The position numbers and the translations under genes were made by a program. The notes below the pieces were generated by a model that did no database searches, was not told the origin of the DNA, and was given only the letters and a program-made list of their open reading frames with translations. Below are positions 32,321-43,000 of a DNA stretch of 64,000 bases, piece after piece. The stretch lies in contig NZ_SUMF01000006.1 in assembly GCF_005048205.1 (NCBI RefSeq), forward strand, positions 1 to 64,000, written 5' to 3'. This DNA comes from Chitiniphilus eburneus (GTDB taxonomy: Bacteria > Pseudomonadota > Gammaproteobacteria > Burkholderiales > Chitinibacteraceae). Every line of letters begins with the position of its first letter. The stretch's first letter is position 1.

Positions 32321-33442
32321 TCAGCGTGTTTCCCTGAATCGCCCATACGTGTAATGCGCCGCGCAAGCACCTTCGGACGACACCATGCAGGCGCCAATCG
32401 GGTGGTCGGGCGTGCAGACCGTGCCGAATACCTTGCAATCGGCCGGACGTTTATGGCCGCGCAGGATGGCGGCGCATTCACAGGCCTTGTGGTCCGGCAC
32501 CTGCCGGTAGGCAATGCCATAACGCAATTCGGCATCGAATCGGGCGTATTCGGCGCGTATCTTCAATGCGCTATGAGGCACTTCGCCCAAACCGCGCCAA
32601 TCGAAGGAATCGCGCATTTCGAATACCTGCGCGCAGATCGCCTGGGCCTTGCGATTACCCTCCCGCGTGACGGCACGGGTAAATTCGTTTTCGACCTCGG
32701 CACGGCCGGCATTGATCTGTTGCACCAGCATCAGGATGGACTGGATCACATCCAGCGGCTCGAACCCCGCGATCACCACCGGGCGCCCATAGCGCGCAAC
32801 GAACGCCTCGTATGGCGCGGAACCGATCACCGTGCTGACATGCGCCGGGCCGACGAAGCCATCGATCTTCACCGCCGCGGGGTCGCGTTCCGATTCCATG
32901 ATGTGCACCATCGCGGCCGGAGTCAGCACGTGATTGCAGAACACGCTGAACTTGGCAAGTTCGAGCCGCGCAGCCTGCAAGACGATGGCCGCGGTGGGCG
33001 GCGTGGTGGTTTCGAAACCGATGGCGAAAAACACGACCTCACGTTGCGGGTTGTCCTGCGCGATGCGCAACGCATCGTCCGCCGAATACACCATGCGGAT
33101 ATCCGCGCCTTGTGCCTTGGCCTTCAACAGCGACAACCCCTCGCTCGCCGGCACGCGCATCGTATCGGCGTAAGTGCACAGGATGACGTCATGCTCGGTC
33201 GCCAGCGCGATCGCGCTGTCGATCCGCCCGATCGGCAGCACACAGACTGGACAGCCCGGACCGTGGATCATGCGCACATTGGCAGGCAGCAGATCGAGCA
33301 AGCCATAGCGCGAGATCGCATGCGTATGCCCGCCACAGAACTCCATCAGCCGGTAGTCGCGCGCCGGATCGGCCACCTCGGCAATCGCATTGGCCAGCCC
33401 GCGCGCCAGCTCGCCATCGCGAAATTCGTCGATGTATTTCAT
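32321..33442 (-). CDS. hypD: hydrogenase maturation protein HypD
   Basis: This 373-residue FeS protein, with HypC, carries the Fe(CN)2CO unit during Ni-Fe site assembly. It has the invariant motifs EFCGGHTHAISRYGL, HGPGCPVCVLPIGRID and GFETTTPPTA, and the C-terminal [4Fe-4S] cysteines in CECAAILRGHKRPADC and FGTVCTPDHPIGACMVSSEGAC. The ATG at 33442 gives the same length as E. coli HypD and the aligned start KYIDEFRD; a GTG at 33454 overlapping the hypC stop is an alternative that would give a translationally coupled start. Confidence 0.95.
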   Translation of the reverse strand: MKYIDEFRDGELARGLANAIAEVADPARDYRLMEFCGGHTHAISRYGLLDLLPANVRMIHGPGCPVCVLPIGRIDSAIALATEHDVILCTYADTMRVPASEGLSLLKAKAQGADIRMVYSADDALRIAQDNPQREVVFFAIGFETTTPPTAAIVLQAARLELAKFSVFCNHVLTPAAMVHIMESERDPAAVKIDGFVGPAHVSTVIGSAPYEAFVARYGRPVVIAGFEPLDVIQSILMLVQQINAGRAEVENEFTRAVTREGNRKAQAICAQVFEMRDSFDWRGLGEVPHSALKIRAEYARFDAELRYGIAYRQVPDHKACECAAILRGHKRPADCKVFGTVCTPDHPIGACMVSSEGACAAHYTYGRFRETR

Positions 33443-33450
33443 CGCGGCGC

Positions 33451-33696
33451 TCACAGGTAGGGAGTCGGATTGGTCGGATCGGCCCTGGCCATCGTGGCGA
33501 ACAGCGCCAGCGTCTGTTCGGCCTCTTCCGGGTCGAGCTTGCCGATGGCGTAGCCGACATGGACGATCAGGTAGTCGCCGACCGCGACCTCCTCGACCAA
33601 CGCGATCGACACCACTTTGTGCACGCCGCCCAGCTCGATGCGGGCCTGATCGCCCTCGAGTAATTCAGTGACGCGCGCGGGGATTGCCAGACACAT
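33451..33696 (-). CDS. hypC: hydrogenase maturation chaperone HypC
   Basis: This 81-residue chaperone shuttles the Fe(CN)2CO unit from HypD to the large subunit. The N-terminal MCLAIPARV motif, with Cys2 as the essential ligand, is intact, and the OB-fold strands VVSIALVEEVAVGDYLIVHVGYAI match the family. One HypC is enough for a single hydrogenase. It precedes hypD with a possible four-base overlap, the usual hypCD arrangement. Confidence 0.95.
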   Translation of the reverse strand: MCLAIPARVTELLEGDQARIELGGVHKVVSIALVEEVAVGDYLIVHVGYAIGKLDPEEAEQTLALFATMARADPTNPTPYL

Positions 33697-33741
33697 GGGA
33701 ATTCCTTTCCAACACTAATCAAATTCAACAGCCAAAGTACT

Positions 33742-36042
33742 TCAAGCGCATGCCACCGTCCGTTGCGCCACCCAGGCCTGCCCCAACGCCAGGCCACCAT
33801 CGCCACAGGGCACGCCCTGGCTGGTGTAGAACGCCAGACCACGCCGGGCGAGGGCATCCTGCAAACCGCCGCGCAACAGGGCGTTCAGGAAACACCCACC
33901 GCCGCCCGCCACCGTGCGCACACCGCTCCGCGCCGCGGCCACGTCCAGCCAGTTCGCCAGCGCATCGACCAGCACGGCATGGAACAGCGCCGCGCCATAA
34001 GCCGGATCGCCGCAATCGGCCAACCGCGCCAGCAGGGGCGACAGGTCCAGTTGCATCCGTTCATCGATGCGGTACAAATCGTCTTCCGGAGGGCAGGCAC
34101 CGTATTGCGCGGCCAACCCTTCGAGTTGCATCGCCGCCTGCGCGTCAAAGCTCATCACCGACGCGATACCGAGCAACCCTGCTGCGGCATCGAAATAACG
34201 CCCCATGCTGCTGGTCAGCGGTTGCGGGCGTGCCAGCAGGTGCGCGATCAGCGGTGCGCCCTTTTGCGCGGCGAAACGCGTGGCAATTTCATCGCCGCGC
34301 CCCAGCATGGCCAGCGCTGCGGCCCCCATGCGCCAGGGCTCGCGCGCGGCCTGGTCCGCGCCCGGCATGGCGATGGGCCGCAAGTGCCCCAGCCGTTGGC
34401 AATCGGCCCCATCCACGCGCAATAGCTCGCCCCCCCACGCCGTGCCGTCGTCGCCCAGCCCCACGCCATCGAGTGCCAGACCCAATACCGGCCCAGCCAG
34501 GCGATGCTCGGCCAGGACCGCCGCGATATGAGCGTGATGGTGCTGCACGGCAATACAGGGCACCTGCCATTGCGCCGCCAGCCGCAGCGCCAGTTGGGTA
34601 CTGAAAAAATCGGGATGTCTATCGTGCGCGACGATTTGTGGCTGGACGTTCAGCAAATGCATCAGATGCGCGGCGGCGGCTTCCAGCGCCCGGCAATTGG
34701 TAACGCGATCCATATCGCCAATGTACTGCGATAGAAACGCCTGGTCGCCACGGGTAAGGCACAGCGCATTCTTGAAAAAGCTGCCCAGCGCCAAGGCCGG
34801 CGCAGCGGTAATCGCCAGCGGCACGGCGCGCGGCGTATACCCGCGCGCGCGGCGGATGAATTGCGGCGTGCCCTGCGCATCCACGCGCAATACGCTGTCG
34901 TCGCAGCGAATCACGATGTCGCGCTGATGAATCAAAAACGCGTCGGCGATACCCGCCAGCTCGGTCAGCGCTTCATCGTTGCCGATCACCAACGGCTCGC
35001 CATGCGGATTGGCGCTGGTCATCACCAGTGCCAGCGATTGAGGCTGCGCCAGCCAGGCCGTTCCGGCCGGGCGGCCGGCGGCTTCGTGAAACAGCAGGTA
35101 ATGAATGGGGGTATAGGGCAACAGAGCGCCAATCGACGCCAGTTGCGGTGCAATGCCCGCTAGCTGCCTGTCCGTACTGGCTGTTTTCTTGAGCAGCACG
35201 ATCGGTCTGGCCGCGCTCTCCAGCCACTCCCGCTCCGCCGTGCCCACCTCGGCGAGATCGGCCAGCGATGCCGTATTGGCCACCATCACCGCCAGTGGCT
35301 TTTCTTCGCGGTCTTTGCGGGCCCGCAGGGTGGCAACCGCCGTGGCATTGCGCGCGTCGCACACCAGATGAAAACCACCCAGCCCTTTGATCGCGACAAT
35401 GCCGCCCTGTCCGATCAGCGCCAGCGTTTGCGCAATCGCATCGCCGGCAATCGGCACGCCGGCCGCGTCGAGCAATTGCAGGCACGGCCCGCAATCGGGG
35501 CAGGCATTGGGCTCGGCATGAAAGCGCCGATGCATGGGATCGGCATATTCGGATTGGCAGCACGCGCACTGGATAAAAGGCGCCATGCTGGTATTGGCCC
35601 GGTCGTACGGCAGGCGCGATACCAGTGAATAGCGCGGGCCGCAGTCGGTGCAATTGGTGAAGGCGTAGCGATAACGGCGATTGGCCGGATCGAAAAGCTC
35701 CGCGAGGCAGGCCGGGCAGATACAGCTATCGGCACCGATGGCCGCCTCGCTTCCCGCCATCTCGCTGTGCAGAATCCGGAAGTCCACGAACGGTTGGCTT
35801 GCGGCAATGGCGATGGCATCGAGGTGATCGATGCGCGCCAGCGGCGGCGCGTCGCTGCGCAGACGATGGCCGAACTGCGCCAGACAGGCTGGCGCGCCTT
35901 CAACTTCCAGCGTGACCCCCCGCCCGTCGTTGCGCACCCAGCCGTTCAAAGCCAGCTCATGCGCCAGCCGGTACACAAAGGGGCGGAAACCCACCCCCTG
36001 TACCACCCCGCGCACGGTCAGGCGCTGGCGCTGCATGGTCAT
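33742..36042 (-). CDS. hypF: carbamoyltransferase HypF
   Basis: This 766-residue enzyme loads the carbamoyl group from carbamoyl phosphate onto HypE. Domains in order: acylphosphatase-like ([18 protein letters not shown], residues 9-26), two zinc-finger pairs ([19 protein letters not shown] and [14 protein letters not shown]), a YrdC-like domain ([18 protein letters not shown]), and a C-terminal Kae1-like domain with [13 protein letters not shown] near residue 500 and GGGGCFLN near 710. Length is typical. The start overlaps the hypB stop by four bases (ATGA). Confidence 0.95.
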   Translation of the reverse strand: MTMQRQRLTVRGVVQGVGFRPFVYRLAHELALNGWVRNDGRGVTLEVEGAPACLAQFGHRLRSDAPPLARIDHLDAIAIAASQPFVDFRILHSEMAGSEAAIGADSCICPACLAELFDPANRRYRYAFTNCTDCGPRYSLVSRLPYDRANTSMAPFIQCACCQSEYADPMHRRFHAEPNACPDCGPCLQLLDAAGVPIAGDAIAQTLALIGQGGIVAIKGLGGFHLVCDARNATAVATLRARKDREEKPLAVMVANTASLADLAEVGTAEREWLESAARPIVLLKKTASTDRQLAGIAPQLASIGALLPYTPIHYLLFHEAAGRPAGTAWLAQPQSLALVMTSANPHGEPLVIGNDEALTELAGIADAFLIHQRDIVIRCDDSVLRVDAQGTPQFIRRARGYTPRAVPLAITAAPALALGSFFKNALCLTRGDQAFLSQYIGDMDRVTNCRALEAAAAHLMHLLNVQPQIVAHDRHPDFFSTQLALRLAAQWQVPCIAVQHHHAHIAAVLAEHRLAGPVLGLALDGVGLGDDGTAWGGELLRVDGADCQRLGHLRPIAMPGADQAAREPWRMGAAALAMLGRGDEIATRFAAQKGAPLIAHLLARPQPLTSSMGRYFDAAAGLLGIASVMSFDAQAAMQLEGLAAQYGACPPEDDLYRIDERMQLDLSPLLARLADCGDPAYGAALFHAVLVDALANWLDVAAARSGVRTVAGGGGCFLNALLRGGLQDALARRGLAFYTSQGVPCGDGGLALGQAWVAQRTVACA

Positions 36043-36911
36043 TCACGCGGCTCGGCGGCGCGTTGTGCCTGGCCGCAACCGGCCTTGAGCCAGCCCAGCC
36101 ACTCATCCATCCCCGCCCCGGTCTTGACCGACAGGCAGATCACCGGCAAGCCGGGTCGTACCTGGCGCGCCATGCGGATGGCCGCCTCGACATCGAAATC
36201 CAGGTACGGCAACAGATCGGTCTTGCTCAGGATCATCAGATCGGCCGCGCGGAACATATCGGGATACTTGAGCGGCTTGTCCTCACCCTCGGTCACCGAC
36301 AGGATCGCCACCTTGTGCGCCTCACCCAGATCGAACGCCGCCGGGCACACCAGATTGCCCACGTTCTCGATCAACAACAGGCTGTCGGAGGCCAGCGCAC
36401 CGTCACCCCGCAAGGTATCCAGCGCCTGTGCCACCATGTGCGCATCCAGGTGGCACCCCTTGCCAGTGTTGATCTGCACCGCCGGCACGCCGGTCGCGCG
36501 GATGCGATCCGCATCGTTCGCCGTCTGCTGATCGCCCTCGATCACGGCAACGGCGGTATGCTGCTGCCAGTGGCGGATGGTTTCCACCAGCAACGTGGTC
36601 TTGCCAGAGCCCGGGCTGGAAACCAGATTCAGCGCAAAGATGCCTTGTGCAGCCAGCCGCGCACGGTTCCGATCGGCCAACGCATCATTGCTGGCCAGGA
36701 TGTCGTGCTCCAGCCGCAAAGTGCGTTCCGGATCCACCTCCGGCGCATGCACCGCACCCAGCGGCCCGGCCACCGGCTCGTGCTCGTGCTCGTGCTCGTG
36801 CTCGCCGGGCAAGCGATAACCATGGGCCGCGCTGGCAACACGCTTGCGGCGCACCGGGCTGATGCCATTGATAGTGGTTTCGCCGTGACCGCAACCGCAG
36901 GTAGTGCACAT
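36039..36911 (-). CDS. hypB: nickel-inserting GTPase HypB
   Basis: This 290-residue GTPase delivers nickel to the large subunit with HypA. The N-terminal CTTCGCG metal site is that of E. coli-type HypB, followed by a short stretch of alternating Glu-His (about residues 37-45), a nickel-storage-like insert encoded by a tandem six-base repeat. The G domain has [31 protein letters not shown] with the internal metal-site Cys, and SKTDL. The ATG at 36911 begins the [11 protein letters not shown] motif; longer in-frame extensions lack homology. Confidence 0.95.
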   Translation of the reverse strand: MCTTCGCGHGETTINGISPVRRKRVASAAHGYRLPGEHEHEHEHEPVAGPLGAVHAPEVDPERTLRLEHDILASNDALADRNRARLAAQGIFALNLVSSPGSGKTTLLVETIRHWQQHTAVAVIEGDQQTANDADRIRATGVPAVQINTGKGCHLDAHMVAQALDTLRGDGALASDSLLLIENVGNLVCPAAFDLGEAHKVAILSVTEGEDKPLKYPDMFRAADLMILSKTDLLPYLDFDVEAAIRMARQVRPGLPVICLSVKTGAGMDEWLGWLKAGCGQAQRAAEPRE

Positions 36912-37063
36912 TTCAAACTCCTCGCATCGCTCGATCCGATGCATTGACCATAGGCCTCGCAGCGCCGACTTTCGCCTTGCACCGGCAAAGCTCGCCGACA
37001 CGAGTCGACCCCACAATACGAATTGAAACCGGATATCGACCGCCAGATTCGCCTATCCCAGAA

Positions 37064-37405
37064 TCAGGCCACGACGATTTCCAGCACCTGCATTTCCTCG
37101 CCGGCCGTCACCAGCAGATCGAATCCGCCGCATTGCGGGCAAGGCAGACCGATCCGCTCCAGCGCAACGTCCTGCCCGCAACCGTTGCAATGCGCACGCC
37201 CCGGCATCCGCTCCACCTCGAACACCGCGTCGGCCAGCATGGTTTGCCGGGCCGCCAACCCGCAGCAGAATTGCAGCGTCTCGGCCTCGACATGCGCCAA
37301 CGCCCCCACGCCCAGCCGAACCCGGCTGATGCGCCGCGCCCGCGCCTGCTGCGCGGCGGCTTCCACGATGCGAATCACGTTTTCCGCCAGGGAGAGTTCA
37401 TGCAT
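37064..37405 (-). CDS. hypA: nickel chaperone HypA
   Basis: This 113-residue protein is first gene of the leftward hyp operon. The N-terminal MHELSLAENVIRIVE carries the invariant MHE nickel site; the ATG at 37405 places it at residue 1. The zinc site is CNGCG (about residue 75) and CPQCG (about residue 92). It hands nickel to HypB and the hydrogenase. About 150 bases separate it from hypB, so hypB may also have its own ribosome site. Confidence 0.94.
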   Translation of the reverse strand: MHELSLAENVIRIVEAAAQQARARRISRVRLGVGALAHVEAETLQFCCGLAARQTMLADAVFEVERMPGRAHCNGCGQDVALERIGLPCPQCGGFDLLVTAGEEMQVLEIVVA

Positions 37406-37818
37406 GCCTTGCCTTCCTTCGCGCAGCCCGCGCGCTGGCAACCAGCCTAGTCGCTTTTCCCCGGCTTGCCGTTGAGACAAGTCAGGAATGAGGGCTGGAT
37501 ATTGAGTGGAGTGCCAGGATTGGTATTAAGTTGTTCAGACAGGGCTTCGGGAAGGATTGTGCTAGCAACGTCTTGACGGCTAACGAGCCCGACTGCCGTG
37601 ATCCGGCTAAACCTTAGATGACAGCTTGGAAGAAAGCGTCAACCGAATGCCCTCAATGAAATTGGGGGTTTTGGGAATAAAGATACAACTTTCAAATCGA
37701 CCCAACCCAAAAAAAGGCGACACACCATTGAACGGCTTAAAACTTTTCTGCCAAATTTGGACCAGTTGTAATTTCAAAAAAATAGCCCCGCACTTGCGGG
37801 GCCTTTTCTAAAACACAA
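37406..37818. other. intergenic region with hyp promoter and island border
   Basis: The right half is AT-rich and unlike the hyp genes. It must contain the hyp promoter near its left end. A 61-codon frame at 37626-37811 has no domain and ends inside a terminator, so it is not called. This stretch marks the transition from the hydrogenase locus to the Tn7-like island and may hold the attachment site; no tRNA or known small RNA was recognised. Confidence 0.4.
37785..37810 (+). terminator. Rho-independent terminator
   Basis: GCCCCGC (37785-37791) and GCGGGGC (37796-37802) with an ACTT loop, followed by CTTTTCTA. AAAAAAATA on the left would serve the other strand. It sits directly before the first transposon-end repeats. 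Confidence 0.8.
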
Positions 37819-38029
37819 TGAAAAATCATCTATCTTCGGGTGAAGAATCATGCGTCGTAAATGAAAAACCATCTGTCGCCCGGCCGTCGGGCGACAGATA
37901 ATTTTTCATTCTCACACGAGATAAATCAATCACTTACATTCAGGAACGACATGTACACCCGCGTGATGGCGACACATAATTTTTCATTTCTGGCAGAAAA
38001 CGACGCATAATTTCTCACTCACGCATACA
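37819..38029. repeat. Tn7-like transposon-end arrays, back to back
   Basis: Three rightward copies of a 17-base motif (consensus TGAAAAATTATCTGTCG) start at 37819, 37841 and 37862. Three leftward copies lie at 37892-37908, 37970-37986 and 38001-38017. The two sets meet at a perfect 12-base inverted repeat (37871-37882 and 37888-37899) around GCCGT. The right terminus reads ...CGCATACA (38029), fitting the 5'-TGT...ACA-3' ends of Tn7-like elements. From memory, the motif resembles the TnsB sites at cyanobacterial type V-K transposon ends. The arrangement looks like a left end and a right end with almost nothing between them. Confidence 0.65.
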
Positions 38030-38185
38030 GCAGCCGCCGTGCCGGCCAAATTCGGCCATGCGGCCGGGACTGGACGACTAGGCAGCCGCACTCGCGTTAG
38101 ATGGTCCAGCGTCATCCAAAGACTATTAGAGCCCGCATCGATCCCTAGGCGAGTCAGTCACCCTAAAGGTATAGGCATGCGATAA

Positions 38186-39586
38186 CTAGGGGCCATCCTC
38201 CGAAGCATCTTCCCGATGTGGTCTTTTCAACCACTTCGCACGAAGCAAATGCATCAGTAGCACTGCCCGATGTGCTGCCGAGACGCCACCCATCCAGACG
38301 ACGTCGGCTATACGAACAGTAATCTTTGAAATAACCGATAAGGCACTACCCGCAAGCCTGATAAGCCTGTTGCGCTCACTTTCATCGCGCTTATCAATTG
38401 CTACAAGCTTCGTCGTAGTGTTCGCAATCTTTCCACCTGCGATGGCGGAGAAAATAATGAAATATAGCCACCGATAATGGCGACTACGCTCACCCTCTTC
38501 TACGCGCTCAGCAAGAACTTTTTGATCTTTAGTCAAGGCCACCAATGTTGGGACAATGTGCTCATTGTCGATTGCGTAATCAATGAAATTTTCAATCGCG
38601 TGATTATTTCCATTTAAAGGTTCCGGGAAAGAACTGGCATACTCCCCTGGTGTATCTTTGCAATCCCCGCGCGAGCCTGTTGACCAAGACCAACCGTTTC
38701 CTGCGTGCTTTACCGGGCAGACTAATTTGTTGTAGGCGATTAGCTCTGTTCTTATCGCTGCGACTTCGGCATTCTGACCATTCTCCGACTTATAGTATAT
38801 TGGGTATAAGTCTCTGGTGCTTCGCGGCCCCAATGTCGGATAAAGCTTTTCATCGTATGTTGAATAATTGAGTAGCGTCTGCTGCACATTCGCTGCCCAT
38901 TTGCATGAGCTAAGAGATGCAGTAGAACCACGCCTACACAATGCGTAGTACGTTTGCGCCTGCCGAAGCAGATATGAGCTCGCCTCTCGGCTAGTCCGAT
39001 TGGCTTTACTCAATGACTCGCGGTCCGTATTAGCTTGGTTGTCCGCGACGAAGAATACGCCAGCAATTATCGCGGAGCCATACCAAAGATGATCAAAGGA
39101 AAGACGATACCGCTCCTCTAGATTAAACACATCGTAGGATATTATTGCAAGAGACCAGCCACTTAGTAGTGCAATACTAACAATTGCCACCATACCCCGT
39201 ACATTTCCCAATGTACCTAGGCCACCAAAATAGTACACATGCGGCATCAGTGAAATGGAAGGCCACATGTGTGCTTCGGACAGGATTCCGGGAAGTAGTA
39301 ACAATATCGTAGATATCAAGGTGCCTTTGCGTCTACCCAAGACATAGGCTGCCGTGATGACAAGACACCCGACTAGTAAAATTACAAGCGTTAAGACGAA
39401 CAGAAGTAGTCTTATGGTTGGTGCGGCATCAAATACCGTTGTTGCTAGCGCCCCTGAAGATGGAGAGGAATATTGCGATGAAACGAGCCCTAAGCCATCA
39501 ATCGTTTGGCTGATTTGCCATGCCATACCATTGAGCAGCTCAACATATGGAACAAAAAAGCGCGGGATGTCATGCATATGTCTCAT
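38186..39586 (-). CDS. unrecognised multi-pass membrane protein
   Basis: This 466-residue protein matches no family I recognise. It has about four membrane helices in the first third (LLLFVLTLVILLVGCLVI, TLISTILLLLPGIL, MVAIVSIALLSGWSLAII, IIAGVFFVA), a roughly 190-residue soluble, probably extracytoplasmic region with several cysteines (CRRGSTASLSSCKW, LVCPVKHAG, GDCKD), then one more helix (LYFIIFSAIAGG) and a basic tail. Base composition is lower in GC than the chromosome. It is the only gene between two identical-spacing transposon-end arrays. Start at 39586 (MRHMHD) has AAAGAG upstream; longer in-frame starts exist. A defence or membrane-disrupting role is possible but unsupported. Confidence 0.6.
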   Translation of the reverse strand: MRHMHDIPRFFVPYVELLNGMAWQISQTIDGLGLVSSQYSSPSSGALATTVFDAAPTIRLLLFVLTLVILLVGCLVITAAYVLGRRKGTLISTILLLLPGILSEAHMWPSISLMPHVYYFGGLGTLGNVRGMVAIVSIALLSGWSLAIISYDVFNLEERYRLSFDHLWYGSAIIAGVFFVADNQANTDRESLSKANRTSREASSYLLRQAQTYYALCRRGSTASLSSCKWAANVQQTLLNYSTYDEKLYPTLGPRSTRDLYPIYYKSENGQNAEVAAIRTELIAYNKLVCPVKHAGNGWSWSTGSRGDCKDTPGEYASSFPEPLNGNNHAIENFIDYAIDNEHIVPTLVALTKDQKVLAERVEEGERSRHYRWLYFIIFSAIAGGKIANTTTKLVAIDKRDESERNRLIRLAGSALSVISKITVRIADVVWMGGVSAAHRAVLLMHLLRAKWLKRPHREDASEDGP

Positions 39587-39777
39587 CTCTTTCGTGAGCG
39601 TAACATTGCAATTCATATATTTAGTACGACACCCTATGTTTCGCAAGCCCTATAGATGAAAAATGACGCAGACCCTACTCACGCGTATACTCCTTAGCGG
39701 ATTGACCAAAGCAATTTGCGCTAGAGCGATTCAGTAGATCGACCCTGAGGCATAAAAACAAGATACAGGAACCTAGA

Positions 39778-39814
39778 AAATTAAAAGCCTCGAAATTCGA
39801 GGCTTTTAATTTTT
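39778..39814. terminator. bidirectional Rho-independent terminator
   Basis: AAAAGCCTCGAA and TTCGAGGCTTTT pair perfectly, flanked by A-rich sequence on the left and TTAATTTTT on the right. It isolates the membrane-protein gene from transcription coming from the right. Confidence 0.85.
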
Positions 39815-39841
39815 AACAGTGTAAGATTTTGTGTCGTCGAG

Positions 39842-39967
39842 TGACAGATAATTTTTCAATCGCACGTGATAAGAATCAGTCCCTTGGTTACAAGAACGAC
39901 ATTCACATCTGTTCGATGGCGACACACAATTTTTCATTAGCAGCAGAATACGGCGCATGATTTTTCA
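39842..39967. repeat. second leftward transposon-end array
   Basis: Leftward copies of the 17-base end motif occur at 39842-39858, 39920-39936 and 39951-39967. Their spacing (78 and 31 bases) is identical to the leftward array at 37892-38017, and the sequence between copies is partly conserved (GAACGACAT and GATGGCGACACA). The copy lacks the clean TGTA terminus of the other. It is a diverged direct duplicate of the same transposon end, about 1.95 kb away. Confidence 0.65.
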
Positions 39968-40009
39968 CTCGCATCGCCGTCTTCTACATTATGTGCCGCC
40001 ACTTTCCGC

Positions 40010-43000
40010 TCAAGCAGTTATCGCTCGAATTGCGGCCTCCAGTCGTGGGCGACTAGCTGCCCGTAGTTTCATGAGCCCAAGCTGTCTGGCCATCTGCACC
40101 AGCGTCCACTCCTCACCTTTGGTCGGATCAAACACTAAGGCGGCTAGAGATCGAAGCTCTTCGGCGCAAACCTCGTCAATCGCTCGCTGCTGCTCGTTCG
40201 CTGGTGGTCGCCAGGATACTGCCGAGCCGGGGGCAATTGCTTCTGGCCAGTAGAAGGTACCAACCTCTTCTTCAGATGTTCGGCAGCACTTGCGGGCAAC
40301 CTCCTCTACGCGCTCCACGATCCTGCTTCCCGTGCGCTGCCATCCATGAGCTCTACTGATCCGGCGCGCCAACACCGCATCAAGAACTGGCCCCTCTGTC
40401 GCAACAATCAGCGCGATCATCTCGGCCAATACAGACTCGTATGACAGCTCAAAAAATGCATCCGCGTTCGCAGTTGTTGCGAAATGAGAAAGGTCTGTCT
40501 CTACAAATGACATCTGTGGCTGGCTCGCACTTCCTACCGCTTGTGCAACCGCATTGCGAGCATACTGTTCTTCTGCATGAAGCTCTCCCAAGGGCAGCTG
40601 ACCTGTAGTGGGATCGCCTGATGCCGGCTTCTGTGCGTCGCGGGGAACAGAGGGGCTGTTTGCCTTCGCGATTGCGGCGTCAGCAGCCTGTTTTGCGACT
40701 TCTCTTTCGGCTTCGAGTGCACGCCTTGCCCGGCTCGACTCCAGCAGTGTCTTCAACTGCTGATCCAAACGATCTAGCGTGCCCGGTCTATCCACCCACC
40801 AATCCGTCGACCATACGCGCAAGATCTCCCAGCCAAGACCTCTTAGGACTTGCTCTCGCAATTTGTCTCGGTCTCTGGCTGTGGCGGAGCGGTGGTAAGT
40901 TGCGCCATCACACTCAATACCCGTCAAGTACGTGCCACGCGCATCTGGATGAACCACCCCGAGATCAACACGGAACGCAGATGCCCCGACTTGGGTATGC
41001 AATTCCCAACCTCGCGCGGCCAGCGCTGCTGCTACGGCCTCCTCAAAGGGGCTCTCAAAGTCTCCCAAGCTACCGCGTGTAACTTCTGCCAGCGCTCGGG
41101 GCCCCCTCTCTGCAAACTCAAGGAAGTGCTTCAAGTCTCGGACACCGTGCGCCTGAGTGCGGGACAGATCCATCTGCTCCGACTTGAGGCTGGAGAACAC
41201 TCGCAGTTCTTGGCGAGCTCGTGTGATAGCTACGTTCAAACGGCGCTCACCGCCATCACGGTTCATCGGGCCAAAATTCATTGACACCGCACCGCTCGGG
41301 TCTGGCCCGTATGTAATCGAGAAGTACATGATGTCCCGCTCATCACCTTGAACACTTTCCAAATTCTTGACGAACAAAGGTTCAAGCTCAGCTTCCGAGA
41401 AATACGGCTCTAGAGAGGGATCCTTCCGCCGCTCTTCATCAAGTAAATCTTCGATGAGCTTTTGTTGCTCGGTATTAAACGTCACGACCCCGATAGTCAG
41501 CTCAGATTCACGGAATCCGGGAGACTTAAGGCGCGCGACAATGTCAGCAACCAGCGCCTTAGCTTCCGGTTTGTTGACTCTCGCGCCACCCTTCTCATAC
41601 ACCCCGTTGGTGAAATGGAAATTCACCGCACGATCTTCAGTTACTGGTGATGGGAACGTGACCAAGCCACCGCCGTAGTAGCGATGGTTTGAGAATGCAA
41701 TAAGGCTTTCATTACGGCTTCGGTAATGCCACGACAAATTGAGAGTTGGCAAGTTGGCACCAAGGCACTCATCGAGAATGCTCTCCATCTCGCCTTCAAC
41801 ATCTTCATCATCGACGGAAGATTCCGCCCTATCGAAGAAAGCGGTGGGGGGCAATTGCTTGGGATCACCCACCATCACCACTTGCTTACCACGAGCAATG
41901 GCACCAATTGCATCCCAGACTGCGATCTGAGAGGCCTCGTCGAATACCACGACATCAAATTGCTCAGTATCTGGCGCGAGGAACTGGGCGATTGAGAGCG
42001 GGCTCATCAACAAGCAAGGAGTGAGCTTGGTCAGTGCAGATGGAATGCCACTGATGAGTTCGCGCAGTGGCAAATGTCCGCGCTTCTTGGTGATCTCTCG
42101 GCGCAGCAAGCCCCACTCAGAATTTCGCGTGACATCGTCTTGAGAAGGAAGACCAGAACACAAACTCGCACGCACCCAGGCTCGGGTTAACTCAGTGAAC
42201 TTCTCATCAAGGCGACGGAAATCAGCGATACGTTTCTCATGCTCCGCAGAAACGAAGGTTCGAATTACCGGTTCATTGTCCACGACGGCATTCAACCACC
42301 AACGGCAGTAGTTCGTCTCAAAAGCGGCACGAATAGCGCCGAGCTCTACCCTTTTAGCTTCTATGCTGGCTACCAAAGGCTCTAAGCCAATAGAAACCGC
42401 TTGTTGCCTGACTTTCCTCCATGCACACCACGCATTCAGCTTTGTTTCCTGCTGGAGAATCGCATTGCAATGAGTAAGCAAGGAGGCAAGATCGGTCTCA
42501 CTAAAATCAGCATGCCCTTGCTCTGAAAAACTACCTTGCTGTGCTAGTTGATCGATAGCCGGCTGAAGCTTGGACCAAGCGACCATGTACTTCTGACCAG
42601 CCGCCACGACGCGACCGTCGTGATCGAGCAGTGCATTACCATCAACGACCAGATGTTGAAGCGCTGAAGAGATGCTCGGAATGTCTGCAGGGCCTGCCGC
42701 GAGATTAGCAATCGCTGTAGCGATTGCTCCCTGAAAACTAACAGCTTTATCCACCTCCTGGATATCCGTTTCAAGGTCGTGCCAGAGCCCGCTTGTTGTG
42801 TCTTTTAGCTCTGCAAACGCGTTGAGTTTACTTTCGACTGAAGCGCGGTGGCGTAATGTCGTGTGGTCTTGGTAAAAGCGCTCACCACACACACCCTGTG
42901 CAACTTCGGGGATATCCTCTTCCAAATAACCACATGGACGAATCACTTCCAGTCGCTTGGCAAACTGAAGCGCCGCCTGCAAGGCAGATGCGTTGGTATC

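Larger units (their letters stand above)
39587..40009. other. gap between membrane protein and giant helicase genes
   Basis: It contains the leader of the membrane-protein gene, the terminator at 39778 and the end-repeat array at 39842. Nothing else is recognised. Confidence 0.5.

Noticed and set aside
37626-37811. 61-codon frame at the island border
   Set aside because: No domain, and its end is encoded by a terminator hairpin.
37819-38029. CRISPR array
   Set aside because: The 17-base repeats change orientation, have uneven spacing and no uniform spacers, and no cas genes are nearby.
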